46,184 bases of DNA. Source: a virus. Position 1 is the first letter of the stretch, and every line of letters begins with the position of its first letter. Where the stretch lies: positions 1 to 46,184 of the IMG/VR virus record IMGVR_UViG_3300037560_000195; one strand, 5' to 3'. This document shows positions 21,586-30,595 of the stretch, piece by piece. Under the pieces are notes generated by a model. The model was given only the letters and a program-made list of their open reading frames with translations. It was not told the origin of the DNA and ran no database searches. A program made the position numbers and the translations under genes.

Positions 21586-22107
21586 ATGGGGGCGAGTCGA
21601 AAGAAGGGTCGAGCGAACGGACCGGAGCCGAAGAGCGAGAGCGCGGACGAGCGCGAGCTGGCGGTGCTCTTTCCGCACATCGACGTGGAGCTGACCAACG
21701 GCGAGAAGGTTGCGGTGCGGCAATGGGACATCGACACGGGCGCGGTGCTGATGCCGCGCGTGATCTCGATGATGCAGAAGCTCCAAGGCCTCACGGGTGA
21801 GATCGAGCTGGACGAGCTGATCCTCCGCGCGAAGGTCGAGTGCTTTCAGATCGTTGCGGGAACGATCGGGTGGGAGATCGACAAGCTACGCACCCGCTGC
21901 ACCTTCGAGGATTTCCTCTCGCTGCTGCAGGCGGTGATCGACACATCGCTGGTTCGCGACGACGGAAGCGGAGCGCTAGCAAAAATCGTAGGGCTGGCCA
22001 ACGCCCTCGGGCCATTGGCAGGAGTGCAAGCGATTACCCGACAATCGCCGGAGCCCTCGACTTCCTCGTCGGACACGGGTACTCCGTCGCCGATCTCCGG
22101 CGAATGA
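21586..22107 (+). CDS. Tail assembly chaperone (upstream frame)
   Basis: Seen: 173 residues; ATG 21586 with GGGAGGG upstream. The first 20 residues are basic; then a compact domain (VELTNGEKVAVRQWDID, then a helix TFEDFLSLLQAVIDTSLVRDDG). The last about 25 residues (from TRQSPEPSTSSS) are low complexity and probably used only in the unshifted product. Known: tail chaperones come in two overlapping frames, the longer made by a -1 ribosomal frameshift, right before the tape measure. That is the layout here. Confidence 0.8.
   Translation: MGASRKKGRANGPEPKSESADERELAVLFPHIDVELTNGEKVAVRQWDIDTGAVLMPRVISMMQKLQGLTGEIELDELILRAKVECFQIVAGTIGWEIDKLRTRCTFEDFLSLLQAVIDTSLVRDDGSGALAKIVGLANALGPLAGVQAITRQSPEPSTSSSDTGTPSPISGE
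21981..21986 (+). other. Candidate -1 frameshift slippery run (weak)
   Basis: Seen: the upstream chaperone reads GCA AAA ATC with five consecutive A at 21981-21985; a -1 slip re-pairs Lys AAA perfectly but the following codon only poorly, so it is not a classic X XXY YYZ site. The other frame is open from before this point to 22436. It would leave about fifteen shadow-like residues before the coherent part (DYPTIAGALDFLV) begins. Confidence 0.3.
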
Positions 22108-22436
22108 CGTGGGATCAGATCGAGCTTTTCGCAACGGCCGCAGCGCAGCGAGCGAAGAACGAGCAGCTGATGCAGGCCAACCTCGCAGCGCTCGGAACCG
22201 CGGTTGGATTCTCGGGCGACTCGGCGCCGCTCAAAAAGCTAGCGCGCCAGATGAGCGGGGATGGACTCGCGCTGATCGACGCACCCGATCCAGAAATAGC
22301 GCGCGGCATGCGCGACGCAATCGGTCAGTTGGCCGAAGGCGGAGCTGTGAGGATCAAGTCGCATGGGCCTAACAGTCGGCGAACTGAACGTCCAGCTCGA
22401 AGCGTCAACAAAAGAGTTCCGCGAGGCTCTGGATGA
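22104..22436 (+). CDS. Tail assembly chaperone extension (minus-1 frame)
   Basis: Seen: in the frame one base back from the upstream chaperone, an open reading frame runs to 22436. From about 22038 it has coherent sequence (DYPTIAGALDFLVGHGYSVADL, then MTWDQIELFATAAAQR), typical of the second half of fused tail chaperones. An ATG at 22104 overlaps the upstream stop (ATGA), so separate initiation is an alternative to frameshift fusion. I annotate from that ATG. The last ~24 codons overlap the tape measure gene and look like shadow. Either model gives the usual long/short chaperone pair. Confidence 0.6.
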   Translation: MTWDQIELFATAAAQRAKNEQLMQANLAALGTAVGFSGDSAPLKKLARQMSGDGLALIDAPDPEIARGMRDAIGQLAEGGAVRIKSHGPNSRRTERPARSVNKRVPRGSG

Positions 22437-25302
22437 GGTAGCGAAGCGGGTTGAGGACATTGCCGGCACGACGGAGCAGGGCACCGAGCGCGCGGGCAAC
22501 GCCTTCCGGAACTTCGGGGTGGCCGTCTCTGCGGCGGGGGTTGCGATCAACGCCGCGTCGCTCGCCGGCTTCACGTTCGGCAAGACCCTCACGCGCATCG
22601 CTCTCGTCATCCCGGGCCTTCGCGTCTTGCTCATCGGGCTCGGCGCCGTCCTCGGTCTTCTCGCGCTCCGCAAGTTCGCGAACCGCGGCATCGAGCTAGC
22701 GGCGTCCTTCGAGCAGGTCGCGGTGGCGCTGGAGACGCTGACCGGATCCGCCGAAACCGCGCAGACCGTGCTCGCCGAGGTGAACAAGATCGTTCTTGAG
22801 ACGCCGTTCGGCCTCAACGAGCTGGCGAACGTGGCGCGGCAGCTGGCCATCGTCTTCGGCGACGATGCGGATGCCATCTCGGAATTCACGCGGATCACCG
22901 CGGACATCGCGGCGGTTTCGGGCAAGAGCGTCGAGCAGATCGGCGGGCAGATCCAGCGCGCGGTCACTTCGGGGCTCGGTGCGGCGGAGGTGCTGCGCGA
23001 GGCCGGAATCACCGCGCTCCTGCTGGAGCAGGCCGGCGCGACCGACGTGGCCGCTCTCCGCGGGGAGGCGCTGCTCGAAGCCTTCCGAGGACTGACCGCC
23101 GAGGGCGGCAAGGCCTTCGGAGCCGCGGCGCGGCAGGCGCTGACGCTGACCGGCGCGCTCTCCAACGCGGAGATCGCCCAAAACGAGTTCAATCGGGCGT
23201 TCGGCGATGCCCTCGCCCCCACGACCATTACCCGGGCGAAGAACACGCAGGACGCCTTTGTGGCGCTCCGCGAGGTGGTGATCGATCTGACTCCGGCGAT
23301 CCGGGCGATCGCCACGATCTTCTCGACGATTTTCAACTTCGCGGTGGACGCATCGGTCGCGGCGATCCGCGCGCTGATCATTCCGCTGAAACAGCTGGAG
23401 CTAGCGCTCGCCGTCGTGCAGGTGATCATCGTCGGCTTCGCTGCGGCGGTGGATATCACGTTCAAGGCCGCGCTCAACGCGATCATCGGGTTGTTCCGGC
23501 TTCTGACCGGCGACATCGAGGGCGCGCGGCAGGCCTTCGCCGAGATCGGCAGCGTGATCGAAGATTCGCCCGTGGTCACTCTGCTGACGAACGTGCTGAT
23601 GACCGCGTCGGTCGCGGCGGAGGATCTGCTCAACTCGATGCGTGGCCTGCTGCGCGCGGTGCCGATCTTCGGGGCCTTGGCTGAGGCGATCGGCTTCTCC
23701 ACCGAGAACACCGACAAGTTCGCTCGATCGCAAGAGAAGGTCGCAAAGGAAACGGAGGAGGTCACCGAGCGAACCGAGGCCGAGGTCGAAGCGCTCGAAG
23801 AGCTGAACAAGGTTCTCAGGGACGTGGGCGGCGAGACGGGAATCGACCGCATCCGAGCGCTCGACCAAGAGATCATCCGCGTCTCGCTGCTGAAAACCAA
23901 CCTGCAGGACGCGACGCAGCAAGGCCGCGTGCTCACGTTGCTCGCGCAAGAGCGCACGCGGCTGGCGCAGCTGGAGGTTTCCGCCTCGCAGGGCATAAGG
24001 GGCACCCTCGCGCGAGTCAACGAGCAGATCGCGGCGCTCTCAGAGATCGATCCGGCTGCCGCAACCGACTTTGCGATTTCGCTATCGGAAGCCTTGACCG
24101 GGGCTGGTACTGAGCTGACGGATCAGATCGTCGCCGCTGCAGAGGTGTCGCAGTCGATTCGCGACTTCGAGCAAGCCGACCGGCTGCAGAAAGAGAAAGA
24201 GGCAGCCGACGAACGGGAGCGGCTGCAGACGGCCGCGGACCGGGAGATCCAGACGGCGCGGGAGGCGCTGGTGTCGGGGCTTCGCGTCGCTCAGCTCGCA
24301 GCGATCACCGACGAGACGATCCGGCGCATCGCCGTGCTCAACGACGAGATCGCCGCGGTCGAAGAGCTGGGGAGGATCACGGGCGATCGCGCGTTGGCCG
24401 AGGAGCAGATCAACCTTCTGATCGAGCAGCGCGTCGCGCTCGAAGCCGATCTCGCAGCGCAGCAGGCCGCGGAGAGGCAGGCGCGGGCGCAGCTGCCGCA
24501 GACGCTCGCCGCGATCAACCAGCAGATCGCCGAGCTGGCCGAGATCGATCCCGAGCGAGCCACGCGGTTCGCCCTCGATCTGCAGCGCGCGCTCGTGCAG
24601 GCCGGCGATGACCCGCAGGCGCTGCTCAAGGCCGCCACAAACCTCGCTCAGAGGCTCCGTGAGGAGCTGGCGACGCTCGAAGTGCCCACCCTCGGGCAAT
24701 CCATCGGGCAGGACGTTTTCCGGGGCATCTCGGACGCCCTCACGGGGCAGGACTTCAACTTCGGCCAGACGCTCGCCGATTCCCTCACCGAATTCGGCCA
24801 GCCGGCGCTCGACAAGCTCTTCGAGGAAGCGGTCGCGGACTTCGGCAAGGCGTTCGAGGGCGCGATTCAGGCCGGCGCCAGCTTCCTCGAAGGCCTCGAC
24901 CTCGGAGGCGCGGGCGGCGGGATCTTCTCGGGCATCGGCGACTTTTTCGACTCGGCTGCGGGCAAGGCCTCGATCGGTCTGATCGGGCAAGGGATCAGCA
25001 CGGCGCTCAAGTTCGGCGACGAGGACATCAGCGCCAGCGCGGCCCGGAACATTCAATCGGCGGTCACTTCGGTGCAGGCGGTGCGCGGGATCGTGGCCGG
25101 GCCGACGCAGATCGCCGTCGCTCAGGTGGATCGGGCCATCTCCGACGCCTTCGTGGAAACCAACCTGATCTTGCGCCGGATCGAAGCGAACACGCGAGCC
25201 TCTGCTGCCAACGGAGGCCGCGGCGGCGACTCGCTGGCGCCGCCCGATCCGAACAGCGACGCCACGAGAATTCTGATCGGCGAATCTGAATCTCTAATCT
25301 GA
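22363..25302 (+). CDS. Tape measure protein
   Basis: Seen: 979 residues, the largest protein here. Near the N-terminus, hydrophobic helices (RIALVIPGLRVLLIGLGAVLGLLAL) flank an LNELANVARQLAIVFG.. segment and SVEQIGGQIQRAVTSGLGAAEVLREAG, the TP901-type tape-measure domain. The middle has more hydrophobic helices (IYF-like VVQVIIVGFAAAV), followed by several hundred residues of charged coiled coil. Known: the length sets tail length at about 0.15 nm per residue, giving roughly 147 nm. The protein is also ejected. Start overlaps the chaperone extension. Confidence 0.95.
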   Translation: MGLTVGELNVQLEASTKEFREALDEVAKRVEDIAGTTEQGTERAGNAFRNFGVAVSAAGVAINAASLAGFTFGKTLTRIALVIPGLRVLLIGLGAVLGLLALRKFANRGIELAASFEQVAVALETLTGSAETAQTVLAEVNKIVLETPFGLNELANVARQLAIVFGDDADAISEFTRITADIAAVSGKSVEQIGGQIQRAVTSGLGAAEVLREAGITALLLEQAGATDVAALRGEALLEAFRGLTAEGGKAFGAAARQALTLTGALSNAEIAQNEFNRAFGDALAPTTITRAKNTQDAFVALREVVIDLTPAIRAIATIFSTIFNFAVDASVAAIRALIIPLKQLELALAVVQVIIVGFAAAVDITFKAALNAIIGLFRLLTGDIEGARQAFAEIGSVIEDSPVVTLLTNVLMTASVAAEDLLNSMRGLLRAVPIFGALAEAIGFSTENTDKFARSQEKVAKETEEVTERTEAEVEALEELNKVLRDVGGETGIDRIRALDQEIIRVSLLKTNLQDATQQGRVLTLLAQERTRLAQLEVSASQGIRGTLARVNEQIAALSEIDPAAATDFAISLSEALTGAGTELTDQIVAAAEVSQSIRDFEQADRLQKEKEAADERERLQTAADREIQTAREALVSGLRVAQLAAITDETIRRIAVLNDEIAAVEELGRITGDRALAEEQINLLIEQRVALEADLAAQQAAERQARAQLPQTLAAINQQIAELAEIDPERATRFALDLQRALVQAGDDPQALLKAATNLAQRLREELATLEVPTLGQSIGQDVFRGISDALTGQDFNFGQTLADSLTEFGQPALDKLFEEAVADFGKAFEGAIQAGASFLEGLDLGGAGGGIFSGIGDFFDSAAGKASIGLIGQGISTALKFGDEDISASAARNIQSAVTSVQAVRGIVAGPTQIAVAQVDRAISDAFVETNLILRRIEANTRASAANGGRGGDSLAPPDPNSDATRILIGESESLI

Positions 25303-25313
25303 CCGGAGGGACC

Positions 25314-25745
25314 ATGAGCGAGGACCGCAAAGTGACTCCGCTGAAGCCTGCACCCGAATCACCCGCGGAGGTTGCCGGTAAGATCATGGCCGAAACCGTG
25401 CCGCTTCGAGATCTCGCCGGGTCGCTTCCTCGCATCGCCGCGGAGCTGGCGCGGAGCAACGCGCTGGCGGCGGAGACGATTCGCCTGCACCAGCTGCAGC
25501 TTCAACAGACCCAGCGCGTGATCGACCTTCTCGCTGGCCAGATGGCGAACGGGCCGCAGGTCCAGATGCACATGCTGGACAAGTTCGGCGATATGTTCGC
25601 GCCGATCATGGAGATGATGAACCGCAGCGCGGCGAAGCCGGCGCAGATCGTCGCCGAGCCTGCCGAACGCGAACCCGTCGCCCACGCGGGAAAGGGCTTC
25701 CGCGTGCAGGGCGATCCGAACGAGGCGACGCCACGAGAGGAGTAG
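25314..25745 (+). CDS. Hypothetical tail-region protein, 143 aa
   Basis: Seen: 143 residues after a GGAGGG ribosome site. Helical, rich in Ala/Gln/Met (ARSNALAAETIRLHQLQLQQTQRVIDLLAGQ, then VQMHMLDKFGDMFAPIMEMMNR) with disordered ends (SPAEVAGK, GDPNEATPREE). No membrane segment long enough, no cysteine. Position right after the tape measure suggests a tail-tip or tape-measure chaperone role. No family recognised; the amphipathic helices fit oligomerisation. Function unknown. Confidence 0.65.
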   Translation: MSEDRKVTPLKPAPESPAEVAGKIMAETVPLRDLAGSLPRIAAELARSNALAAETIRLHQLQLQQTQRVIDLLAGQMANGPQVQMHMLDKFGDMFAPIMEMMNRSAAKPAQIVAEPAEREPVAHAGKGFRVQGDPNEATPREE

Positions 25746-25746
25746 G

Positions 25747-27525
25747 ATGCCTCTCAAGTTCATCGAGGCAATCGACCTCCGGACGTTCGTCAATCTGATC
25801 TCGTCGGAGCAGAGCGAGCCGGGGTTCCGAACGAGCCTGCAGGGCTCCGCGCCCGAGAACGCCTACGCCCATTCGATCGACAAGATCATGGTGGACGGGT
25901 GGTTGGCCGACGAGGGAACAGCCGGCCCGTCGCAGGATGGGTTCGTGCGCTTCGGGTGGGACGTGCTGCTCGCCGATCCGGGCAATGCGATCGTCCATCG
26001 CTACGGGCTCAACCAAACCACGGTGCGCTTCCCGGTCGCGATGGGAGATCCGAACCGCTTGGGCGGGCAGAAGGGCTACGCATCCGACACGGGCAGCTTC
26101 AACACCTCGGTGTGGGAAGAGGTCAGCCTAATAACGGGCGCCAACTCCGGAGTCGATGCGTTCCCGACGGTGATCCCAGCGAACGGGCCGATCCGCCTCA
26201 ATCTCGGGATTGGCGACTTTGCGTCGGCCAATTCGGGCGGCTGGGTGAGCGCGCCGGGCATTATCGGCGGTGGCGTCGGGATCGGGTGGTGGCAGTTCTT
26301 CGAGGGCTTGACCGATGGCATCCCGGCCGACGCTGCAACGCCGCGCCTCGGTCCCGAGGATGCCGAGACGAATGCGCTCGGGAGCAACGTCTATCCGAAG
26401 GGGCTGGCGCTCGCAAAGATGAGCGCCGCGCGCATTCCGGCGCCGGTTGGCCAAGACGACGCCGCCGAAGATTCCAACGCGCTCTGCTGGCTCGATCTGG
26501 ACACCGGAGGCCTCGCCGGCCGGATGCACTTGACGCCCGGGGTTGCGACCAACTCGCTCACCGAGCCGAACAGCGAGGCGCCGATCGCGGGAAACAACTT
26601 CGATTGGTGGCCGGCGCAGTATATCCCCGACACCGACGCCACCGCAGCGCAGCCGAAGGGCGAGCTGCTGCTCGTCTCGAACGACGACGCGGTGGTCACC
26701 GAGTCGGCCTTCGACAACACGCTCTTTCTCAAGGTGATCGACTTCAATCCGTTCGGGAAGGTGGCTAGCTCGGCGCCGAATCGCGTGCATGAGCGCGAGC
26801 GGCTGCTCTCGTCGGTCGTTTTCAACCATGACCCGCTCTTCGATCTCCCGAGCGGCGGCGTCGCGCGCGAAATCGGATCGATGCGGCTGTTCTTCCATCC
26901 GCCGACGCGGCGCTTTGCTCTGATCCTCGCGGTGCAGTCGAGCGATAGCGCGGGGGCGGGGCCTCTCATCGGTGAGTCGGGAATCGGCTACTGGCAGCGC
27001 GCGATCGACCCCGTACTCGTGACCAGCCCCGTCGCTCGCGATGTTCCGCGAACCAACGACGTGATCGCCTACGATAGCTTCGTCGGAGGCTCGCTCGGCG
27101 AGCCCGTGGCCGCGCAGCTGGTGGACTGGACGCTCTTCCGCAACTCCACCGAGGGCGAAATCCTCGACGCTTCGACCTTCCCGGGCAGCTCGACCGTCGC
27201 CAACTTCCCGATCGACGACACCAGCCCATCGATTCCCGAGGGAACGCTCGTCGTCCTCAGCGATGGCACGATCCTAGTGGAAGGCGTGGATTATTCGGTC
27301 GTGCTCGCGACCGGGGTGATCACTTGGATCACGGATCAGAGCGGAGCGGCGCTGGTCACCGCCACCTATGAGCATCGAACCACGGATGCCTCGCCGCCGC
27401 ACGGTAGTCTGCTCTCGGCGCAATCGGTGAGCGATGGCGACGGGATCGCTTCGACTCAGATTCGCTACGACGACAACGATCAACTCGTCGGCAAGCTGGA
27501 CCGGATCATCTCGGAGATAGCATGA
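25747..27525 (+). CDS. Tail protein A of a tandem paralogous pair, 592 aa
   Basis: Seen: 592 residues, mostly beta. It shares landmarks with the 596-residue protein that follows: a KGLALAKM-type turn, WPAQYIPDTDAT then a PKGEL, DFNPFG, then SPVARDVPRTNDV, and a nearly identical C-terminal 150 residues (SFVGG, DASTFPG, PEGTLVV, YEHRTT). The two genes overlap by ATGA. Inferred: tandem duplication of a large tail-tip or external tail protein; no published family is recognised. The N-terminal half has diverged more, so the conserved end is likely the assembly part. Confidence 0.7.
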   Translation: MPLKFIEAIDLRTFVNLISSEQSEPGFRTSLQGSAPENAYAHSIDKIMVDGWLADEGTAGPSQDGFVRFGWDVLLADPGNAIVHRYGLNQTTVRFPVAMGDPNRLGGQKGYASDTGSFNTSVWEEVSLITGANSGVDAFPTVIPANGPIRLNLGIGDFASANSGGWVSAPGIIGGGVGIGWWQFFEGLTDGIPADAATPRLGPEDAETNALGSNVYPKGLALAKMSAARIPAPVGQDDAAEDSNALCWLDLDTGGLAGRMHLTPGVATNSLTEPNSEAPIAGNNFDWWPAQYIPDTDATAAQPKGELLLVSNDDAVVTESAFDNTLFLKVIDFNPFGKVASSAPNRVHERERLLSSVVFNHDPLFDLPSGGVAREIGSMRLFFHPPTRRFALILAVQSSDSAGAGPLIGESGIGYWQRAIDPVLVTSPVARDVPRTNDVIAYDSFVGGSLGEPVAAQLVDWTLFRNSTEGEILDASTFPGSSTVANFPIDDTSPSIPEGTLVVLSDGTILVEGVDYSVVLATGVITWITDQSGAALVTATYEHRTTDASPPHGSLLSAQSVSDGDGIASTQIRYDDNDQLVGKLDRIISEIA

Positions 27526-29312
27526 GCTTCAAGGCTACGTTCGCCCAAGACATCAGCGAGTATTCTCAGAAGATCGCGGAGAACTCGCAGGATCCGCCCG
27601 ACGACTCGGGAAGCGCGACGGGGCTGGGCCGCTTCGCCGCCTACGGATCGGGACCAACGCCGTCGGCGAACCTCATCTACCACACGGGGCGCGATCGCTT
27701 CTTTTGTCCCTTCCGGGCATCGTCGGCCGCGCAGGGCTCGTCGGGCGTCGGCTACTTCGACCCGAACTTCGTCGCGGATTCGCCGCCGAATGCCGACTAC
27801 GTGAACCAGACGACCCTCGGCCTCGGGGCTATCACCACCCTGCAGAACGATCAGTTCGATCCGGCCACCTCGGCGCAGCGGATCTTTCTCGCGAACGCCG
27901 GATCTGGAAACATCGACGAGCTGGATCCCAACACGCTCGGCCTAACAACCGACGTGTTCGACGAGGGGCCCAACGGGATCTTCCAGAACACCATATCGGG
28001 ACCGCCTACCGGAGACGGGAACTGGCAGAGCCTCGTCAGCACCAACCTCTTCTTCACGGGCCTAAAAAACGGGATTCGCGTCACCAGCGGCGAGGTCAAC
28101 AACGCCAACGGGAACAAGAATAACGTCGAAACCCTCACGTCCGGGGTGAACGTCCATCCCGACGGGCTCTACCTCGCGAACTTGAATACGGGCACGCTCG
28201 AAGGCAACAACGTCACCCGGTCGTTCGGCTGGGTCGATATCCGCACGCGGCGGCTCGTCGGATTGATCGGCGCGGAAGAGGACGGGCTCTCGACGGGGAT
28301 CCCCTCGTTCTTCCCGCTCGAAGTGGCCGCTAACCCGACGGGGAACAGCTCCGAATCGGAGATCAACGGGCGCACGTTCCAATGGATCTGCGCGCAGTAC
28401 CTGCCAGATCCTGATGCGACCTTCGCCATCCCGAAGGGTGAGCTGATCTTTATTCCGAGGCTGGAGATCCCGAGCATCAACGTCCCGGTGCTCGGCGACG
28501 TGCAGGAAGTCTACATCCGGATCACCGATTTCAACCCGTTCAACGTGGCTGCTGCGGAGGGCTCGCGCGATCGCCAGCACGGTCGGAAGCGGCTCACTTC
28601 CGCGATCATCTTCAACGTCTTTGTCCCGTTCGATCTGACCGGCCAGAACCCGATGAACAACCCGGCGAACCCGTCCGTGCAGTTCGATCCGCTTCGCGGG
28701 CGCTGGGTCATGGTGGTGGCCGACGGCACGAGTCTGGAGCCGTTCCCTATCGATACGAACTACCAGACGGTCGGGTTCTTCTCGCGCTCCGTCGATCCGG
28801 TCATCGTCACGAGTCCAGCCGCCCGCGACGTGCCGCGCACGAACGACGTGGTTGAGTTTGAATCCTTCGTCGGCGGAGATCTCGGCGAGCCAGTCGGCGG
28901 ATCGCAGATCGATTGGACCCTGAATCGGAGATCCACCGAGGGAGAACTGCTCGATGCCTCCACTTTCCCGGGCACGAGCACCGTAGCGAACCCGCCGATC
29001 GATGATGTGAGCCCGAGCATCCCCGAGGGAACGCTGGTGGTGATCGCCGACGGGACGACGCTCGTCGAGGGCGCGGATTACTCCGTGGTGCTCTCGACGG
29101 GGATCATTACGTGGATCACCGATCAATCGGGAGCGGCAGTCGTGACCGCAACCTATGAGCATCGCTCGACTGGCGCTTCGCCCGCGCACGGCACGCTTCT
29201 GACGAGCGCTTCAACCTCCGACGAGGGCGGGCAGGTGCGCACGCAGGTTCTCTTTCCCGATAACGATGCGCTGGTCGGCACCATCGACTTCCTCGAATCG
29301 GAATTCGCCTGA
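27522..29312 (+). CDS. Tail protein B of a tandem paralogous pair, 596 aa
   Basis: Seen: 596 residues, starting ATGA with the stop of the paralogue. After a helical start (TFAQDISEYSQKIAENSQ) the protein is beta-rich. It matches the previous gene at HPDGLYLANL, CAQYLPDPDAT, PKGEL, DFNPFN, SPAARDVPRTNDV and through the C-terminal 150 residues. The N-terminal 200 residues differ strongly. Inferred: diverged duplicate, perhaps forming heteromers or an alternative tip surface. No family name can be given. One base overlap couples it to the next gene. Confidence 0.7.
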   Translation: MSFKATFAQDISEYSQKIAENSQDPPDDSGSATGLGRFAAYGSGPTPSANLIYHTGRDRFFCPFRASSAAQGSSGVGYFDPNFVADSPPNADYVNQTTLGLGAITTLQNDQFDPATSAQRIFLANAGSGNIDELDPNTLGLTTDVFDEGPNGIFQNTISGPPTGDGNWQSLVSTNLFFTGLKNGIRVTSGEVNNANGNKNNVETLTSGVNVHPDGLYLANLNTGTLEGNNVTRSFGWVDIRTRRLVGLIGAEEDGLSTGIPSFFPLEVAANPTGNSSESEINGRTFQWICAQYLPDPDATFAIPKGELIFIPRLEIPSINVPVLGDVQEVYIRITDFNPFNVAAAEGSRDRQHGRKRLTSAIIFNVFVPFDLTGQNPMNNPANPSVQFDPLRGRWVMVVADGTSLEPFPIDTNYQTVGFFSRSVDPVIVTSPAARDVPRTNDVVEFESFVGGDLGEPVGGSQIDWTLNRRSTEGELLDASTFPGTSTVANPPIDDVSPSIPEGTLVVIADGTTLVEGADYSVVLSTGIITWITDQSGAAVVTATYEHRSTGASPAHGTLLTSASTSDEGGQVRTQVLFPDNDALVGTIDFLESEFA

Positions 29313-30586
29313 TGCCGGGCAACGATCTCATCTTTCACGGCACCACCGGCCTCGGAGGCGTGGACGGAGGGAGCCAGCCCGATCCGGCCGACTGGCTTGG
29401 CCGCGCTCGCGCTTCGCAGGTGCTGCACGAGTTCCAGAGCACCCTCACCGCCGCGCAAACGCTGCAGTCGCGCCACTTCGTCGTCGATTCCACGCGGATC
29501 GGCGACGGCGAGGACGTTCACGTCTTCAAGTGGCTTCTGATTCAGACCGGGGTCAATGCGCTCGCAGCCGCGCGGGTAATGAGCTTCGCCAGCGCCACGG
29601 GAACCTTCAAGCTCGACCGGCTGCTCGGGCCCGGGGTGGCCGGGATCGGCGACGACTACGCGCTCTTCGCGGTCAACAACGTCTGGCCAGACGTGACCGC
29701 GGCGCAGGCGGCAGCCGGCGAAGAGCGGTTCCGGTGCATCGTCTTCCGCAACCAGCACGGCTCTTCGATCACCAACGTGCGGGTCTACTTCGTGCCTCTG
29801 ATGATCGCCGGGCTGGAGATGGCGCGAATCCATCAGGAAACGGTCGGCGGGTTCTTTCTTGAGCGGGCCGATGATCAGACGGACATTCTCGACTCGCTCG
29901 GGCAGCGCGATCCGCTCGGCGGGCCCGATGGCTTCGCCGGCTCGGGGGGCTGGATCCCTCCGTTCGGCTACGGGACCGCGGATAGCAACGTCAACACCCT
30001 CGCCAACAACGGCAACTCTGCGATCTGGCTGCGGCGGACGATTCCGGAAAACTCGCGGTTCCGCCGATCGGTTGCGGTGCAGATCATCGCCGAGAGCGAT
30101 ACCGCGGGCAGCGACCCGGATCCTCTCGCGGGCTCGGCGATCATGGCGTGGGACATCGACGGCGCCGAACCCGTCGGCCTGATCGAGCGCGACCGCTTCG
30201 TCTACGTCGGAGGCGGCGCCCGCTTGACCGGCATCGTCAGCGCGGCGGGGATCCCGCTCGAAGATCGCCCGGTGAAGTGGGATCTGCGGCTCGGTTCTCT
30301 CGGAGCGATCTTCACCGACGACGATCCGATCGCCGAGTACGATACGACCGATGAGGACGGCGAGGTGCAGGCGACCTACATCGCGCCATCTCTCGAAACG
30401 GCCGAGGGTCAGACGGCATTCCCGCGGCTGGTCATCGGTGCCGGCGACGAGGTGGGCGATCCGATGCCGCGAGTCAACGGCGTGGTCGCCGGAACCTTCA
30501 CCTATGACGTGGATGCGACCGGAAGCCTGCCGCAGTCCAGCCAAAGCTACCTAGAGGAGCCCGAGAGCTTCATGGTAGGCCAGTAG
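29312..30586 (+). CDS. Tail protein with C-terminal Ig-like domain, 424 aa
   Basis: Seen: 424 residues overlapping the previous stop. N-terminal half: VFRNQHGSSITNVRVYFVP near 150 is a conserved-looking strand pair of phage tail proteins, followed by GFFLERADDQ. The final ~110 residues (VYVGGGARLTGIVSAAGIPLED, then KWDLRLGSLGAIF, YDTTDEDGEVQATYIAP) resemble bacterial Ig-like (Big) domains with a DGE..ATY motif. Known: such domains decorate tails and aid adhesion. Role inferred as tail tip or fibre-associated. Confidence 0.6.
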   Translation: MPGNDLIFHGTTGLGGVDGGSQPDPADWLGRARASQVLHEFQSTLTAAQTLQSRHFVVDSTRIGDGEDVHVFKWLLIQTGVNALAAARVMSFASATGTFKLDRLLGPGVAGIGDDYALFAVNNVWPDVTAAQAAAGEERFRCIVFRNQHGSSITNVRVYFVPLMIAGLEMARIHQETVGGFFLERADDQTDILDSLGQRDPLGGPDGFAGSGGWIPPFGYGTADSNVNTLANNGNSAIWLRRTIPENSRFRRSVAVQIIAESDTAGSDPDPLAGSAIMAWDIDGAEPVGLIERDRFVYVGGGARLTGIVSAAGIPLEDRPVKWDLRLGSLGAIFTDDDPIAEYDTTDEDGEVQATYIAPSLETAEGQTAFPRLVIGAGDEVGDPMPRVNGVVAGTFTYDVDATGSLPQSSQSYLEEPESFMVGQ

Positions 30587-30595
30587 GGAGAGCAC

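Noticed and set aside
22239-24020. 593-codon minus-strand frame antisense to the tape measure gene
   Set aside because: Ser/Ala/Arg-rich shadow of a strong tape-measure coding frame; no start signal.
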